From NCBI GenBank assembly GCA_004802725.1, contig SGPM01000038.1:62001-126000 (forward strand): a stretch of DNA of 64,000 nucleotides. The letters are read 5' to 3'. A program made the position numbers and the translations under genes. Origin of the DNA: Antrodiella citrinella (lineage: Eukaryota > Basidiomycota > Agaricomycetes > Polyporales > Steccherinaceae). Of the stretch, positions 46,430 to 58,647 are shown in pieces; position 1 is the stretch's first letter, and the number at the start of each line of letters is the position of its first letter. The notes beneath the pieces were generated by a model. It made no database searches. It was not told the DNA's origin and was given only the letters and a program-made list of their open reading frames with translations.

Positions 46430-49400
46430 ATGATGAAGTGTCCGCCTCTTGATGGGTCCGTCTGTGTGTTGCCTGGCTTCACCGATTTTCAAGCCAAACA
46501 CAACCCGGATAAGCCATGCTTTACATTCTCGTCACGCCGATCCTCAAATGAAACATCATCGGTTTCCTTTCTGGAGTTCGCCCAAGCAACTCATAGAGTG
46601 GCACATACTTTACGTCCAGGAAGACGCGGTTCCGAAAACCAAGTGGTCGCAATTCTGGCTAGTTGCGATACACTGCTGTATGTTGCTTTGATAGTGGGTT
46701 CTGTGAGAGCGGGTTTAGTGGTAAGTCGCTGTGTTCTGTTCGAATATTCAGGGGTATAATTCTTTTTGTAATCATCGAAAGCCATTCCCTATGTCCCCGA
46801 AGAATTCTCCTGAGGCAATACAAAACATGCTACGAAAGACCGATTGTCATCGAATACTTGCGGAATCGTCTCTTTCCGTGCTGTTATCTAACGTCCAGGC
46901 CTGTTGCTCATCGAAGGGTTACAGCGTACAAGTGAACCTTATCCCTCCTCTGGACCTCATATTCCCCCAACCGGCCCAGGCATCTTCGCATTCTGATGTA
47001 GAGAACCCGTATCCCGAGGCTCAAAACGTGCAGCCTGATGACCCGGTTTTCTATCTGCACTCTTCAGGTTCGACAGGCTTCCCCAAGCCGATACCTCAAA
47101 CAGGAAGAAAGGTCTTACAGAGGATACGCCTCCGTATGTCAACGCTCTTTGCATGTACCCTCGCCTCACATTTTCTTCAGCCCTGATGGAAGAAACTGCC
47201 AAACATCAAGTAATTTGGGCCACTATGACACTGCTTACCTTCCATACCATTGGTTTCTTCTTGCAAGTTTACGTCCCCATGACCACGGGCCTACCAGTGG
47301 CTATCTACACTCCCCAGTCGCCTGCGCCGCCCATACTCCCGAATCCACTCAATGTGTTGGAACTCGTCAAGCTCCTAGGTTGTAACGGGGTTCTAGTGAT
47401 GCCTTCAATCATCGAGGTACGGGCTTACAAGCTGAATCTTTGCGAAGCTAGTCTTCACACTTAAGATTAGATCTGGACACAATCTGAGGAATCAGTCGCA
47501 TTTCTGACTACACTTCAGGCCTTGGTATGTCCATAATTTCATGAATAAGTAACTGTGTAAATCTTGAAGCCTTAGATGTATGGAGGCGGCCCATTGTCGG
47601 CTGAAAATGGTGACAAACTCGTAGCTGCTGGCGTCAAGCTTTGCACGCTCTACGGTGCAACCGAGTTCGGGACTCCCATCCGGATTCTAGACACGGAGTA
47701 TTCAAAGTCGCCAGATCCAGGTGCAAAGACCCCAGAGGACTGGGCCTGGTTGCAGTTTAGCAGCTTGACACAGCCCAAATGGGTAGATCAAGGTGATGGG
47801 ACATTTGAGCTCCAACTCCTTGTATGTCTCGACTCTCGACTGCTCGACTGTACACTGCCATGACTCATTGTTGACGCAGAACTGTGATACGCATGAACCG
47901 AACGTGGAGAATATGGAGAACCCTAGGGGATATGCTACGTCTGATCTATTCATTTCCCATCCCACAAAGAAAGGTCTTTGGCGTCTGTGAGTGCACGTCG
48001 ATCATGTCAACCAAGAAAGACATCGCTGATCATACCTCAATAGCGTTGGTAGAGCGGATGACGTGGTCGTCTTAAGCTCAGGGGAGAAGATAGTTCCTGT
48101 CCCCCAACAGAACTTCCTTGTGTCGACCAAGTATGCGTCTGGTGCACTCATCTTCGGGCGGGGTGAGACCCAAGCAGGTGTACTCATCGAACCACGTTCG
48201 GAATTTGTCGTCGACCCAGATGACGAGAAAGCTTTGATGGACTTTAAGAACATGATATGGTGAGCGGTCTTTTGAGCTTATTGAGTAAAGTCTTGACAGT
48301 AAGTTAGGCCCTGTGTTGATGCTGCAAATAAACTAGCACCATCGTTTGCTAGAATTTTCAAAGAGATGATTATCATCACCAAACCCTCGAAGCCGATGAT
48401 TCGAGCTGCGAAAGGGACAGTGATGCGTAAGCTTACTCTCGCGGCGTACGAAATCGAGATATCAAACTTGTGAGTAGTTTCACCTTCTTCTCGTCAAGGA
48501 CATTCGTCGCTGAGATAGTGTACAGGTATGGTAAGGATATCGGAACCAGCGGCAACTCGATTACTGGTCCTGAATCGTGGGCATCGAAAGATGTCCTCAC
48601 TTGGCTCACGCTGCAAGCAGAATCGATTCACCATAGAGAAGAGGTAGATCCTGGCAGGGACCTGTTCGAGCAAGGATTTGACAGGTAAGCATCAGATCGT
48701 GAAAGTTATGTATTCGTCTGAACCTGCTCCAGTTTGAGCGCCACATTCCTGCGTAATCGGATTATTGGTGCGCTGCGATGTTACAAACGCAACGATGAAA
48801 CTGCATTTGCAGTCCCACCCAGCTTCGTCTTCATGTACCCTACCCTGCAAGATCTAGCGGTCGCCACCGTCAATCTGCTCAGCACTAACGGCGCCACCCA
48901 GAACGGTCACGTCGGCGCATCCTCTGTTCGAGACATACACACATCGCTGAACAAGTATCTATCATTGTTGCCCGGTTTGTTTCCTCTGGTGCCAAGGACA
49001 TCAGAAGATGGAGCCGTAGTCCTGTTGACCGGATCGACTGGCAGTCTTGGTAGCCACATTCTGGCCGGACTGCTCTCAGACGAGCGTGTCGCCCGAGTAT
49101 TTGCGTTCAATAGAGAAAATTCGCGATTCAAACAAGTCGCTGCATTTGCAGAGCGCGGCTTGCCCGTCGAACTTCTTTCGTCAAGGAAGCTGCTTGAAAT
49201 AGTCGGTAATTCGAGCAAAGACGATCTAGGTTTAGAAGACCGTGTTCTGACGGAGGTATGAATCAGAGTCTGCCTTTGAGAGATACGCTCACACGCAAAC
49301 CCCACAGATCAAGACCTCTGTGACTCACATCATCCATAATGCCTGGAAAGTGGACTTCAACTTATCCTTGCAATCCTTCGATACCCAGATTGCTGGTGCT

Positions 49401-50383
49401 AGCAATTTCATAAAACTATGTGCGCTATCATCTCAGTCTGTGAAGTTCTTCTTCACGTCGTCCATCGGAGTTGCTCGGAATTGGGACTCTGGACGTAGCG
49501 GCAGCGTCCCAGAAGACGTGATGCATGATGCTAACGTAGCGGCGGGGCAGGGATACGCCGCGTCGAAGTATGTCGTGGAACAGGTATGTTCAATGCCTCG
49601 CGGCTGCTTTCAAACGTCGGTCAAACTGACGGAAATGTTGACAGCTGTTGGAGAAGGCCAGAGAGCGTGGACTGTCCGCGACGTCCATTCGCTTGGGTCA
49701 GATTAGCGGGTCCAGTAAGACCGGAAGCTGGCCAGCAACGGAATGGTTCCCCATCCTTATCAAGTCGAGTATCGCATTGGGTTGTCTGCCAACACAGGAG
49801 AATGTGAGATTACTTTCGTTGCTTTCGGGATTTCACGAGATTAATATGTCGATGTCGATGAAGGCTATTACCTGGGTCCCGGTAGACATTGTGGCTCAAA
49901 CTATCGTGGACTATGTTCACGCCGCCACTGACAGCCCAAACGGCTTGCCAATTGTCTTGAACTTAGTTCATCATCGCCCATCTTCATGGAACACGATCAT
50001 TGACGCTATCAATGATGCGCTCCCATCTCGACTTCTACTGCTCCCATTTTCTGAATGGGTGAAGAAAATCGAATCAGTGAATACCTCGTCTGCACCAGAT
50101 GTCTTGGGACAAGTGGTGAGCACATTCTCTTCACTGTTGGTTCGACGCGTCTGATGATCAATATGTGTAGCCCGCTGCGAAGCTGTTGGACTTCTTCCGT
50201 GGTCTTGCTAAATCGTCCGTCAGCGCCACGAAGCAGGGTACGGCATCCCATTTCGTCACTGCTCAATCACAACGGTTTTCTCTTGCATTGCGAGATGCGC
50301 AAGTCATCAGCACGGAAAACGCGGCTCTTTGGATCAGATATTGGAAGGAAATAGATTTCCTGGCCGCTCGTGGACATGCTTGA
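46430..50383 (+). CDS. NRPS-like adenylate-forming reductase (A-T-R)
   Basis: Three-domain carboxylic acid reductase, about 1,080 residues. Adenylation domain: GLVPFPMSPKNSPE across intron 1, core motif YLHSSGSTGFPKPIP (about 47055-47095), LLTFHTIGFF, LMYGGGPLS, YGATEFGTPI, YATSDLF, GRADDVVVLSSGEKIVP, and the late GTVMRK Lys (about 48415-48430). Thiolation domain: DLFEQGFDSLSATFLRNRI, with the phosphopantetheine Ser (48660-48750). Reductase domain: NADPH-binding LLTGSTGSLGSHIL (about 49024-49065), FFFTSSIGVARNW, and catalytic YAASKYVVEQ (about 49555-49580). It stops at TGA 50381-50383. The family activates an acid as acyl-AMP, holds it as a thioester and releases an aldehyde with NADPH. It is shorter than Lys2 and is flanked by lipid desaturases, so a secondary-metabolite role on a fatty or polyketide-like acid is inferred; known basidiomycete relatives take aryl, amino or short acids. 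Confidence 0.92.
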
Positions 50384-51081
50384 GTTGTTATGCTACAGTA
50401 CTTGCTGACATGTTCTGACATCGATATCACTATTACTCTTTACAGTGTCTTCTTGACCTCACGTAAAGCTCTAGATTCTGATTAGTCGAACTTGATCATG
50501 CATGTCAATCACGAGGTATCTGTTTGTAAGTATCCGGAAGGGCTTTGGCCTTGCAGAGAGGAAATATCCTGCTATAATGTCACTTGTTGATTCACAGCTT
50601 CTGCAAACACATTTGAAGGGTGTATCTTCCGATCTGTGATCTTTCAATCCTCCGCCCACGTCGCGTTCATGTGTTTGTATACTTTGGATCGATACACCCC
50701 GCGTTCTGGTTTCTATTGCTGTACTTATACACAACCGGTAATACCTTCACACTGACAAGGATCATAGCCATGCAGCCACGTCCATCTCGTACTTTCGAAA
50801 TCTATTCAAAGCACAGTGATCATGATACGATTCATCAAGCACCTAAGACATCGACTTCCGTTTTGCCATATATATATGTGCCCAGACTTTCCCAACGGAC
50901 TGTACGGTTCGAAATCGTGCTTTGCGCTCGAAAGATGAAGATACGCCGTAAGAGTCCTAAGACGTCGGTCTCACTTCCGGTGAGAACGGAAGGAGAAATA
51001 CAGGTCAAAACCGCTGTCCGAACACGGTGAGATGAAAGCCAAGACCAGACACCATGCGGGCAGAAAACTTCTATTGTTCAT
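50384..51081. other. Convergent spacer between reductase and second desaturase
   Basis: About 700 bp of 3' flanks. A plus-strand frame 50620-51030 has no recognisable domain and begins without ATG support. Nothing else is seen. Confidence 0.35.
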
Positions 51082-52644
51082 TCACGTGCGTCGGATCTCC
51101 CTTGCCACTTTCCCCGTTCTATCTTTGTAAAAGAGAATACCGCCCTCATTCTCAACGAAGGCGCACCGTTCGAACGAGCGGTACAGAGCTTGGAAGGTAT
51201 TCTAGGAGAACAAGTTAGCCCGTCAAACTGCGCGTGACAACGAAGTAGCGCACATTGCCGTCGTAACAATAGTCGTCTTTCAGGATCGGCTTGATTGCTT
51301 CTGTGACTTGCGGTTGGTTATCTGCGTTGGGGAATACCGTTATGTTAGTAGCCGACAAATTTCGGAGGGTTCCGTAGAAAGCTGACAGAAAGGGATCGTC
51401 GGGAAGAGATGATGCGCTACATGGTCATGAGAGATCTGAAGGGCACCAGTCAGAACACCGCTAAATCTACAGGAAGACGATAGACCCTTACATTGTGTAG
51501 GAAAAATCTGCCGATCCACCCAAGCAAGGGCCTGTCTATTGTCGCCAGACCTCCACGCAACCAGGTCCATTCTCCAGCCCGATAATGCGGGATACTGGGG
51601 TCGGAGTGTTGCAAATAAGTCAGCATTACGATCCAGTGATTCGTGATCTGTAGTATATCAGAAATGTAAGGGGACAATAGCCTGACGCTTACAAGCCAGG
51701 GAACCAGGTAGAGTTTGGTGAAATTGGAAAGTCCAACAACTTGTGTCCAACGGAATAGGACAATGGACATAACTATGATGCCGATGTCGGACAGTAAAAT
51801 GAGCAGTCGTTCCTTAGGCTTGAACAAAGGAGAGAAGGGAGAGAAATGCTACAACTTTGTGAGCAACATATGATCCAGGCAGTGGTTGTTATCGCTCACG
51901 TTAGTCCCTGGAGGATACATTTCCGCGCCCATCGTGTTGAAGAATAGGTAGCTAGGCCACCCCAGGACTTGCATCAAGATGAGTCTGACTAGAATGACCA
52001 AGGGGGCTTCTCCGAAGATTTCTTGATAGTCCATCGCAGATGCCTTGTCTTCCTTGGGTAGCCCAATCCTGTCGCGGGAGTATGGTACAAAATTCTCGTC
52101 TCGCTCGAGAGAATTGGCGAATTTCTGCAAGAATGTAAGGGTCGTGCGATGCGTGCCGAGGATTTGAGACTCACATGATGCGTAAGGTGAGTAGATCGCC
52201 ACGCAAAATGGGGGACGAGCAAAAAAGTGTGCAAGAGGTATCCCATCGTATAGTTTCCAATATAGTGGACAGAAAAATTTCCGTGACAAGCCTCATGCGC
52301 TAAGTAGCACTCAGTATGTATGTCGTTCCATGACATCGATACACGGAGGACGTACCCAGTGTCCAAAATCCTCCCCACGCGACACTCTGCCAAAACCAAT
52401 ATGCTGCCCAGACGACCCAGCGTAACCCAGGCAACCATTCTAACATTATACTGGAGTCAATTTGGCATCCAAGACGGAAGAACAACCATGAAAAGGCGGC
52501 ATCACGGAGAACGTAGAGCATCGCGCGACCAAAGCTCTTGTGGCGCAGGTGAGGCTGTATAGCGGCCTGTATTTCGGAAAATTTGACGGACGTTGGCTCA
52601 AATGGCTGAGCGCATCTATCTTCGTAGGATTGAACGGCCACCAT
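51082..52644 (-). CDS. Diverged delta-12-type desaturase, second copy
   Basis: Second di-iron membrane desaturase, only distantly similar to the copy at 43595 but with the same architecture. ATG 52644 (context CACCATGG), TGA 51082-51084, about 420 residues. His boxes: AHEACHGNF instead of the usual HECGH (intron just before, about 52290-52310), HLTHH (about 52180-52165, completed as HHKFANSLERDENFV after an intron) and HDHVAHH (about 51430-51405). The C-terminal NTFQALYRSFERCAFVENEG and ILFYKDRTGKVAREIRRT match the end of the first copy (CQFVEDEGDIIFYRDKHGQA). It is convergent with the reductase and divergent from the V-ATPase gene. The altered first box may mean altered chemistry, for example an acetylenase or bifunctional desaturase, but this is inference. 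Confidence 0.88.
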
Positions 52645-53011
52645 GGTGTACGTTCTGCGTAGATCTAGAGAGGAAGACTCGGGAAGTTAGTGACGGCGCG
52701 ACGAAACATATACAGATCATGCTCACGATTTCGTTACCCCTTGTCTTTCTTCATACTCACCATCTGTCGAATAACGCTGAGGGAATTCATGGATATCAAC
52801 GGCCTGTATGATGCCGTACCAGATAGCTACGGAAAAGCGGGGGTGACAAGATGGTTTTTGGTTTTTGGCGGAGGTAGATAAATACCGTGGAATCTTATTT
52901 CTGTTTCGGGATAACACAGTATTGGTCTTCTGGACAGACTTGAGCACCTCTGTTCCAACTTCCAATTCTGATACAGTACTTGTTCTGTCTTCCGTGAGAT
53001 TTGACACAGGA
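52645..53011. promoter_or_regulatory. Divergent promoter, second desaturase and V-ATPase subunit H
   Basis: About 370 bp between outward-facing start codons. A CTGTATATG element lies on the desaturase side near 52709-52717. No uORF of note and no repeat. Confidence 0.35.
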
Positions 53012-54844
53012 ATGTCGCTCTCACTCGTTTCCAATCCATACTTGGATGATAGTTCAACAAAGATTCGTCAGAAACCGGTACCATGGGAGGTATGTAATAG
53101 CTGCTGTCTCTGCAGACAGTTCCTGATCATGCAACTGGTTCGTAGGCCTATCAACGCGCGGGACACGTAACACAGGACGAACTCGCTCTGATAAAGAAAG
53201 TGGATAGACAGCCGAGAGCAAAGGTGGAAGCGATATTGCAGACCGATGGGCAGTCCTACGCGTTGCTGTACTTGCGGTTGCTGAAGAAACTGCAAAGAGT
53301 GGATACTCAGCAATTGCTACTAGTACTCATTGCAGATGCACTCGTTGGTACGTCGTGTCTTTTCGCATACCGTTTGAGCTTGACTCTCATACGGTTTGCA
53401 CTACGTTCATTAGACCATGATGATCGTATACCACTGTTCATGAAAGCCGGAGAGTCGGACCCCGACCTTCCGTACACCCCTTTGCTGAGGTACGAGTGTT
53501 GTGTTTATTTGCGCGCTCGTGCAATCTCTGAAGCGAGTCTTAGAATCCTTGAGTCTCAAGACGACTTTGTGCAGTTGAAGTCAATGCAGCTGCTCACTGT
53601 CCTTTTAAGGCATGTCGCCGCAAGTCTTTACTACGCTCAGCACTGACAATACCTGAAGTGCCGAGATCGCCCCACTTCAACCACAACCGCTTCAGCCCTT
53701 TCTCAACAACTTGATTTCTCTTATGAACCACACGCTTCCCCATAAGCGCGATATCGCTGTCCAGTGTCTTGAAGCCATTCTCCCTCGGTCAGAGTGCCGC
53801 AAGGCAGTATGGGCAAACCCTGCTATTATAAGCGGGTCAGTCTTTCCTCGCCAATCATAGCTTCTGAGTGAATAACTGGACGATACTTGAATGCAGATTG
53901 GTCGAGATCTTGAAACAGAATGCCGGTCCTCAGATGAGCTATCAGGTGGCATTTTGCTTCTGGCTGCTCACGTTTGAAGGAGAGGTTTCGGAGCAAATCA
54001 ACAAGTGAGTCTTGCTGCTGCTCTTGTTCTGGAACTACTTCTAATGCTATCACCTAGACGTTTTGACATTATACCTCTTCTCACCAACGTCGCGCAAACA
54101 GCCGTCAAGGAGAAGGTGATTCGCGTCATTGTCGCAACATTCCGCAACCTCGTGTCGAAAGCCCCTTCGGCCAACCTTCCCGCAATGCTTGTGGCTCAGT
54201 TACTCCCGTTTGTCAAGAATCTCTCAGCGCGTAAATGGTCGGACGAAGATATCGTGGACGATGTGATATATCTGAAGGATGAGCTGAATGCCCGCTTCGA
54301 GAGTTTGACGTGCGTCGATTCTGTTCAATATGTCTCCGTCTTGCATTCAGGACGGCTATCTGATCGTTTGACTGGACCCAGAACATACGACGAGTACACT
54401 TCAGAGCTGACTTCAGGCCACCTATCATGGACGCCCGTTCACGATTCAGAGCTGTTTTGGAAAGAGAATGTCACCAAGCTGAATAACCGAGATTACGAGC
54501 AGCTAAAGTCCGTTCTCATACTCCCGCAACTCACCAGCAACCCTGACATCAGTTTTCATTAGGACCCTGATTCGCCTGCTCAAAGAGTCGCAGGATGTTG
54601 TAGTGCTCGCTGTTGCAGCGCACGATATAGGACAGTATGTTAAACACTACGAACGTGGCAAAAAGTGAGTCGATTTTTTGGATTTTCTCTTGGTCGTCCC
54701 TGACGGTCGGCCTCCAGAGTATTGGACGACCTCGGAGCGAAGACGCGCGTAATGGAACTCATGACACACAAGGACACAGATGTTCGCTACCAAGCATTGT
54801 TATCTGTGCAGAGACTCGTCAGCCATCCGTGGGCTGCTGTATGA
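53012..54844 (+). CDS. VMA13: V-type proton ATPase subunit H
   Basis: Regulatory V1 subunit that activates the vacuolar proton pump and silences free V1. ATG 53012 ([20 protein letters not shown]), then [20 protein letters not shown] and a run of HEAT/armadillo helices ([28 protein letters not shown] then [20 protein letters not shown]). The highly conserved [40 protein letters not shown] and NLVSKAP follow. The C-terminal V-ATPase H domain reads [60 protein letters not shown] and [20 protein letters not shown]. It stops at TGA 54842-54844. Length is about 450 residues, normal. Introns are short and regular. It is a housekeeping gene inserted between candidate cluster members, so its role there is probably incidental. 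Confidence 0.93.
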
Positions 54845-56173
54845 GTCGGCCCTTCATTAGTATTCAGCGGAGTTGACGGCCGGAATTGGCGTCATCCTGC
54901 AGAAAGACAGGTAGGGAGAGGGACGGAATTAGACGAGGCGAAATGTATCTATTGACTCACGGACACTGGTCAATACATTTGAGCATAGCAAGCAGTGTAC
55001 ATTCATACTCTTCAAAGTTGCATGCTCAACACCTCAACAGACTTGCTACAGGACCTCAAGTAATTAGCAGTGAGTCGACATCCTTCTATTCTTCCGAGCA
55101 AAAATATTTCATTACTGCTGTGATTGATTTCGTGACTCAGGAGCATGGTCAACACTTCGATTGACCCATTCGGAGAGTAAGCTACGACTATCATTCGACT
55201 TCTTTACGACCTTGCACGACTCTAGGACATGTTGGCAGCGTGTGTTTCGGTAGGTCTACTCGCGTAAAACTGGTTCCGACGTGCATCCGGACTCCCTGGT
55301 CTTCTCTTGCAGTGCTCTGTCTAAAGTGCACTTTCAAGCAGGCTCGCCGAAAAGCGCACGTCAGATGACGACAAGTATGAGTATGCGCTTGGTCGTGAAC
55401 TTTGTACCGCATCTTACAATCTTCTGTAACCCTGGTTCTGCACTTTCGCAGGGCTTTTGCCAAGCAATATTTCTTAACACCCCTCAATGGTGTGTTTTGG
55501 GTGCGTATCCTTCTGTACGCTGAGGGTTGCTCTTTCACCGGTATGTTTTGTCTGCTTAAGCCTCTCGTCCGCTGAAACCGTGTAATAGCAATGTATCAGC
55601 CGCGCATACCTCAGGCTGACGGAGGCAGTATACTCCACACCTGCAACTTTCCGAATGTTTTGCGTCCCTTGGTGAAGTGACTGTCAAAGTTCTACTTTGC
55701 AGTGTTTCGCCTTTGCAAGAGGGCCTTACATGGTGCATTCCCATGTGATTTGTTGTGAGTGATGCATGCATAATATCGAGTCTGTGGCAGTGATGTGCTC
55801 ATGTTCGCGGTTGCTTCCAGCCAAAAATCTTTCCAATGCCCAGGACGGCAGTGGGTGTGGATATGGGTGCGTCTTCACCCACTGTGATCTGCATATCACC
55901 GTGTCGAAAATGTTGAATCCAGGGATGTATCTTCCCTGAAAGTCACATTCATACATATCCACCCGAGTGCTTTCTCCGCTGACTCCCTTCGCAGCCTGAA
56001 ACAGTCGCTTTGCCCTGTTATACAGACCGGGAACGTGTGAAGTCTCCGGGTATCAGTGACATTTCCTACTTCACGCGATGCAGAGTCCTGTCTGCCCGTA
56101 TAAGTACCATGGAGAGCTCATTGAGAAGAGCTCAGCTTTCTAGGTCTCCCTGAAAAGTGGTGTTACGAACGTC
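54845..56173. other. Spacer between VMA13 and the MFS gene
   Basis: About 1.3 kb. Frames at 55191-55538 and 55726-55962 (minus) and 54886-55164 (plus) lack domains and clean starts. No repeat is seen. The MFS promoter is at its right end. Confidence 0.35.
56099..56104 (+). promoter_or_regulatory. TATA box of the MFS gene
   Basis: TATAAG, 75 bp before ATG 56174, in a context similar to that of the reductase gene. Confidence 0.45.
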
Positions 56174-58358
56174 ATGTCCGATACGACTCCTCTCGCATTG
56201 CCCTCCGTCGAAAAGATAGGTCAGACGATGACCCGGAGAGGTTCCAAGTTTTGGCTTATTTTCCTTTCCATCTGTACTTCACTATTCCTCTCTGCATTTG
56301 ACCTGACGGGTCTTTCGACCGCCTTACCGACAATCATCAATGACCTGCACGGTGCCGATTATGTGTGGGTTGGCTCGGGGTATGCTCTTGCGTCAACAGC
56401 GGTTCTGCCATTGTGTGGCGGGCTAGCCGAGGTACGGGGTACCTCCCACTTCGATCGTACCGCCAAACTGAATGATCTCTGCTCGCAGATATTTGGTCGA
56501 CGAGTGGCTATGATTGGCACGCTGCTTCTGTTTGCTATAGGCAGCGCACTCTGTGGATCGGCACAAAACATGACTTGGCTTGTGGCTGCGAGAGGTGAAT
56601 AGTTCCCACGGTCTAATGATACATCTGACTCATGCGAAAGAGCCAGTTGTGCAAGGCCTCGGGGCTGGCGGATTGCAATCAATACCAAATATTATCGTAT
56701 CCGACCTCGTTCCGCTGTCAGAGCGGGGCACGTATCAAGGTTTCATCGGATTGTGAGTTCACAGCCAGCTTGCATTTCAGAACAGTACTGATCTATCTGA
56801 TAGGACCTGGGCTTTCGCTTCTGCTATAGCACCTCTCGTCTCTGGCGCTCTAGCGAGTAACGGACAATGGCGTTGGTTTTTTTGTGAGTCCCACTAATAC
56901 TGAACAATATCCCTTACCCTGACATACACCTTCTAGACCTCAACCTGCCACTTTGTGGGATCGCGTTGGTTTTGATCCTTTTGTTTTTGCATCTTCCGAC
57001 TCCTCCTGGGACGCTGCAGGAGAAGTTGAACCGTATTGATTGGATGTAAGCGGACTCTCTACTTGTTTTCTAGGATATTCAGTTGATGTTCGTTGTCAGA
57101 GGGAACATGATATTCGTCGCTAGCACAACTACACTGGTTATAGGCCTAACCTGGGGCGGCATTACGTACCCATGGGTTTCGGTACATGTGCTTGCTCCTC
57201 TCTTACTGGGTACATGCGGTCTTGGACTGTTCATGTTTTACGAAGCGAAATTCGCCACAAACCCCATCGTTCCCATTTCATTGCTCCGAAATCGTACAAG
57301 TGTCAGCGGGTACGTCGCTTTCATCGACCGGGTATCTCAATGCTCAGACTTGGCCTCTATAGCTATATCCAAACGTTTATTAACCCAGTTGTGAATATCG
57401 CCATTCTATGTACGTGTAGATCCTGGATTGGTACATTTAATCGCTCACCGTCTCTTCATAGACTACATTCCGGTATACTACCAAGCATGCAAGGACGCAT
57501 CGCCGATTGGGTCAAGCGTAGATATGCTCACACTATCACTCGTCCTTGCTCCTTGCGCTGTACTCGGAGGTGTGAGTGTGGCAAAATTTCAACGCTTCCG
57601 GCCACAACTCTGGATCGCATGGTGTCTATACATAATCGGCATGGGTGCCTTCACCGTTGTCCGTGCCGATACTGCAAAAGCTGTCAGCATCGGACTGAAC
57701 GTGATCATCGCAGTGGGTGGAGGCATATTGCTCTGTAAGTATTAGTGGTCATCCTTTACTGTAATTCTCGGACTCATTGCGACGTTCTCCTAGCTGTGGT
57801 ATATTTCCCCATATTGTCGCCGTTGTCAGTCTCAGAAAATGCGGCGGCATTGTCGTTCCATGGTTTCTGTCGTCTGTTCGCAGGGGTAAGTGTCATTTAT
57901 ATCCCACATTCCTACAATATCGTGTCTCATCTTGTCATGTCCCCCAGGTTTGGGGTGTATCTATAGGTGCAGCGATTCTGCAAAATCAGCTCGCCAGTCG
58001 CTTGCCTCCTCAGTTCCTCGAGACAGTCCTCAACGGAAGCAGCTACGACTCTTCCAACGTCAACCTCGTGTTCTCCGTCATCCCACTCATACACACGTTG
58101 CCTGAGCCACTCAAAGAAGAGGTTCGTGCGGCATTCGGTGACTCTTTGGCGGTCGTATGGCAAGTGATGACGGGCATCTTGGTGATCGGGCTCATCGCCT
58201 CCGTTCTCATGCGTGACGTCCCATTGCATTCAAACGTTGACAAGAAGTGGGGTGTACGGGAGCTCGAGAAGGACGGTGGAGGAAAGGATGCTGAGAGACA
58301 AGGAGAAGGGTCCGACAATTCGGTGAAGACAGAATCGATAACGAGTCTCGTTGTATGA
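56174..58358 (+). CDS. MFS exporter, DHA2 (14-TM drug:H+ antiporter) family
   Basis: Proton-driven plasma-membrane exporter of about 580 residues. ATG 56174, TGA 58356-58358. A short cytosolic N-terminus precedes TM1 (FWLIFLSICTSLFLSAFDLT; motif D1-like LSAFDLTGLSTALPTIINDL). Motif A-like GGLAEIFGRRVAMIG is formed across an intron. Motif C-like RVVQGLGAGGLQSIPNIIVS and SERGTYQGFIGLTWAFASAI follow, then PLVSGALASNGQWRWFFYLN. Later segments are typical of 14-TM members (YYIPVYYQACKDASPIGSSV; SIGLNVIIAVGGGILLSVVY; WQVMTGILVIGLIASVLM), and the C-terminus is charged. Relatives export fungal toxins and drugs. It lies 1.3 kb beyond VMA13 and 3.5 kb from the second desaturase, so export of the cluster product is possible. 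It is convergent with the ATPase gene. Confidence 0.92.
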
Positions 58359-58647
58359 TCTTCTTCAGCTTTGGATTCATTACGAAGGATGTCATATCGC
58401 CGCCTCATGTCCTGTAACGACTAGTATGTAAAATCACTTGTATGGCTCAAGTCATTAGAAGAACATTGATGATATAGGAGATCACTACGTGTATTTGTCA
58501 CGACTAGTAAGAGATGTCATTGAGAACATCATTACATCATTGCAGACAGAGATATACACAAACCAAGAAACAACATAGAGAGAACATAGGTAGTAGATCA
58601 TCGTGTTCGTGATTCCGACATGCACAGCACGTCATTCAGGACCACCG

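Noticed and set aside
46430..50383. The reductase as alpha-aminoadipate reductase (Lys2)
   Set aside because: It is clearly shorter than Lys2, lacks the long N-terminal extension, and sits beside desaturases; it fits the secondary-metabolite adenylate-forming reductases better.
50850..50960. A GGTTCGAAATC match to a tRNA B box
   Set aside because: No acceptor stem or A box at the right distance; no tRNA fold could be drawn.
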